Source: Haemaphysalis longicornis (Eukaryota; Arthropoda; Arachnida; Ixodida; Ixodidae). From it: a stretch of DNA of 64,000 bases. The first letter of the stretch is position 1; each line of letters begins with the position of its first letter. The notes under the pieces were generated by a model that saw only the letters and a program-made list of their open reading frames with translations, was not told where the DNA came from and made no database searches. Where the stretch lies: positions 147,435,603-147,499,602 of the forward strand of contig CM023454.1 of assembly GCA_013339765.2 (NCBI GenBank), written 5' to 3'. This document shows positions 63,373-64,000 of this stretch, in pieces. The translations under genes were made by a program, and so were the position numbers.

Positions 63373-64000
63373 CACTCAACTCCCAGGTACTCATCAAAGT
63401 AAAGGTATAACACAGGTTGAAACCGACCAACTAAGGCAACTCGAATGCTGGCCCCCGAACTTCGGGCGGCCTCTCTCAGGTATTGTCCATACGGCGCGCG
63501 ACGAAATTATGCCCAACAATAACGAAATTCCTGTCCTTTGTCAACACGGCGCGCGCAGTACAAAAGGACCTGGCACTCCCGTCGACCCATTCCCGCCAGA
63601 TTGGTGACAGACCGTGCTGTTACGAACGGCGCGCGTACTCTGTAACTTCGATCAGGACAACATCCCGAGACACTGCGGTGTGCCCAGCTCTATCGATAGC
63701 CGATGACCGTTCGAATGACCTCACAGCGAGCGGAACTCCCCCCGACAACAACGCACCCGCGCCTCGCGCGCACTAACGCGGTAATTACCCTTAACAATGT
63801 ATAGATACGGAGGTTTCAAAAGGGACCACGCAGTGCCTCTCGGACTTCGACAACCTTTCCCCGGCCAGACGCGCATCCTGGCCTGCCCAGACAAACGATG
63901 AAAGCTGAAAAGCATCCTCGCAACTGCGCTATTCACCCTTTCGAACGCCGCGTAAGCTCCTGGCCAGCTTTTAGCAAGAGAAGCATAGTAGCGACTAGTG

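Larger units (their letters stand above)
57816..64000 (+). repeat. Large direct duplication, copy 2 (truncated by window end)
   Basis: This is the second copy of the segment at 1-6193. It holds the same SINE, LINE and MITE in the same order. Differences from copy 1 include a 756-bp insertion (59346-60101), a 10-bp insertion near 60139, a shorter poly-C run near 61377, loss of about 16 bp near 60828, and two short additions near 61533 and 61651. The C run is 19 long in copy 1 and about 7 here. The copy continues past the window end. Confidence 0.93.

Overview
The window looks like repeat-rich intergenic DNA from a large arthropod genome, most likely a hard (ixodid) tick. That is inference from several things seen together: tRNA-derived SINEs resembling the tick family Ruka, many 5'-truncated RNase H-bearing LINEs with short microsatellite tails, an RTE/BovB-type LINE tail, and a mobile element carrying an R/E-rich STPR-like reading frame. 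No bacterial gene organisation, operon, rRNA, functional tRNA, CRISPR array or virus is visible. I found no host gene that I can support as intact. Nearly all long open frames are chance frames in GC-rich DNA or remnants of retroelement proteins.

Layout. The first ~6.2 kb (1-6193) and the last ~6.2 kb (57816-64000) are direct copies of one segment. Both run off the window. They differ by clean presence/absence of insertions: a LINE 3' end and a short LINE tail are present only in copy 1, and a 756-bp element with an intact 190-codon frame is present only in copy 2. From 6.4 to 11 kb lie a LINE remnant, part of a dispersed repeat, and two small inverted-repeat elements. From 11.4 to 14.3 kb come a 140-bp hairpin, a diverged ~115-bp tandem array and a hAT-like element with perfect 15-bp terminal inverted repeats (TIRs). 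After an assembly gap (18539-18638), four TTAA-flanked inverted-repeat elements sit end to end up to 23.7 kb. Two more TTAA elements follow at 23980-25064 and 27379-29016.

The middle (25-48 kb) is mostly unassigned unique or degenerate DNA. It is dotted with SINEs, LINE 3' ends, a diverged repeat pair (32.4 and 37.1 kb), STPR-like coding remnants near 39 kb and a probable solo LTR near 46.4 kb. At 48-52 kb there are convergent LINE ends, a 1.57-kb AT-rich segment bounded by tandem repeats in opposite orientation (a foldback-like structure), and a LINE fragment with most of an RNase H domain. At 52-58 kb there are SINEs, palindromes and a 1.06-kb TIR element that leads into duplication copy 2.

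The genes do not form a pathway. The content is a record of nested transposition. The points most worth following are the STPR-frame element whose empty site is also in the window, the contiguous TTAA-element train with possible first exons inside it, the mirrored-tandem-repeat element, and a palindrome present in only one of the two duplicate copies.
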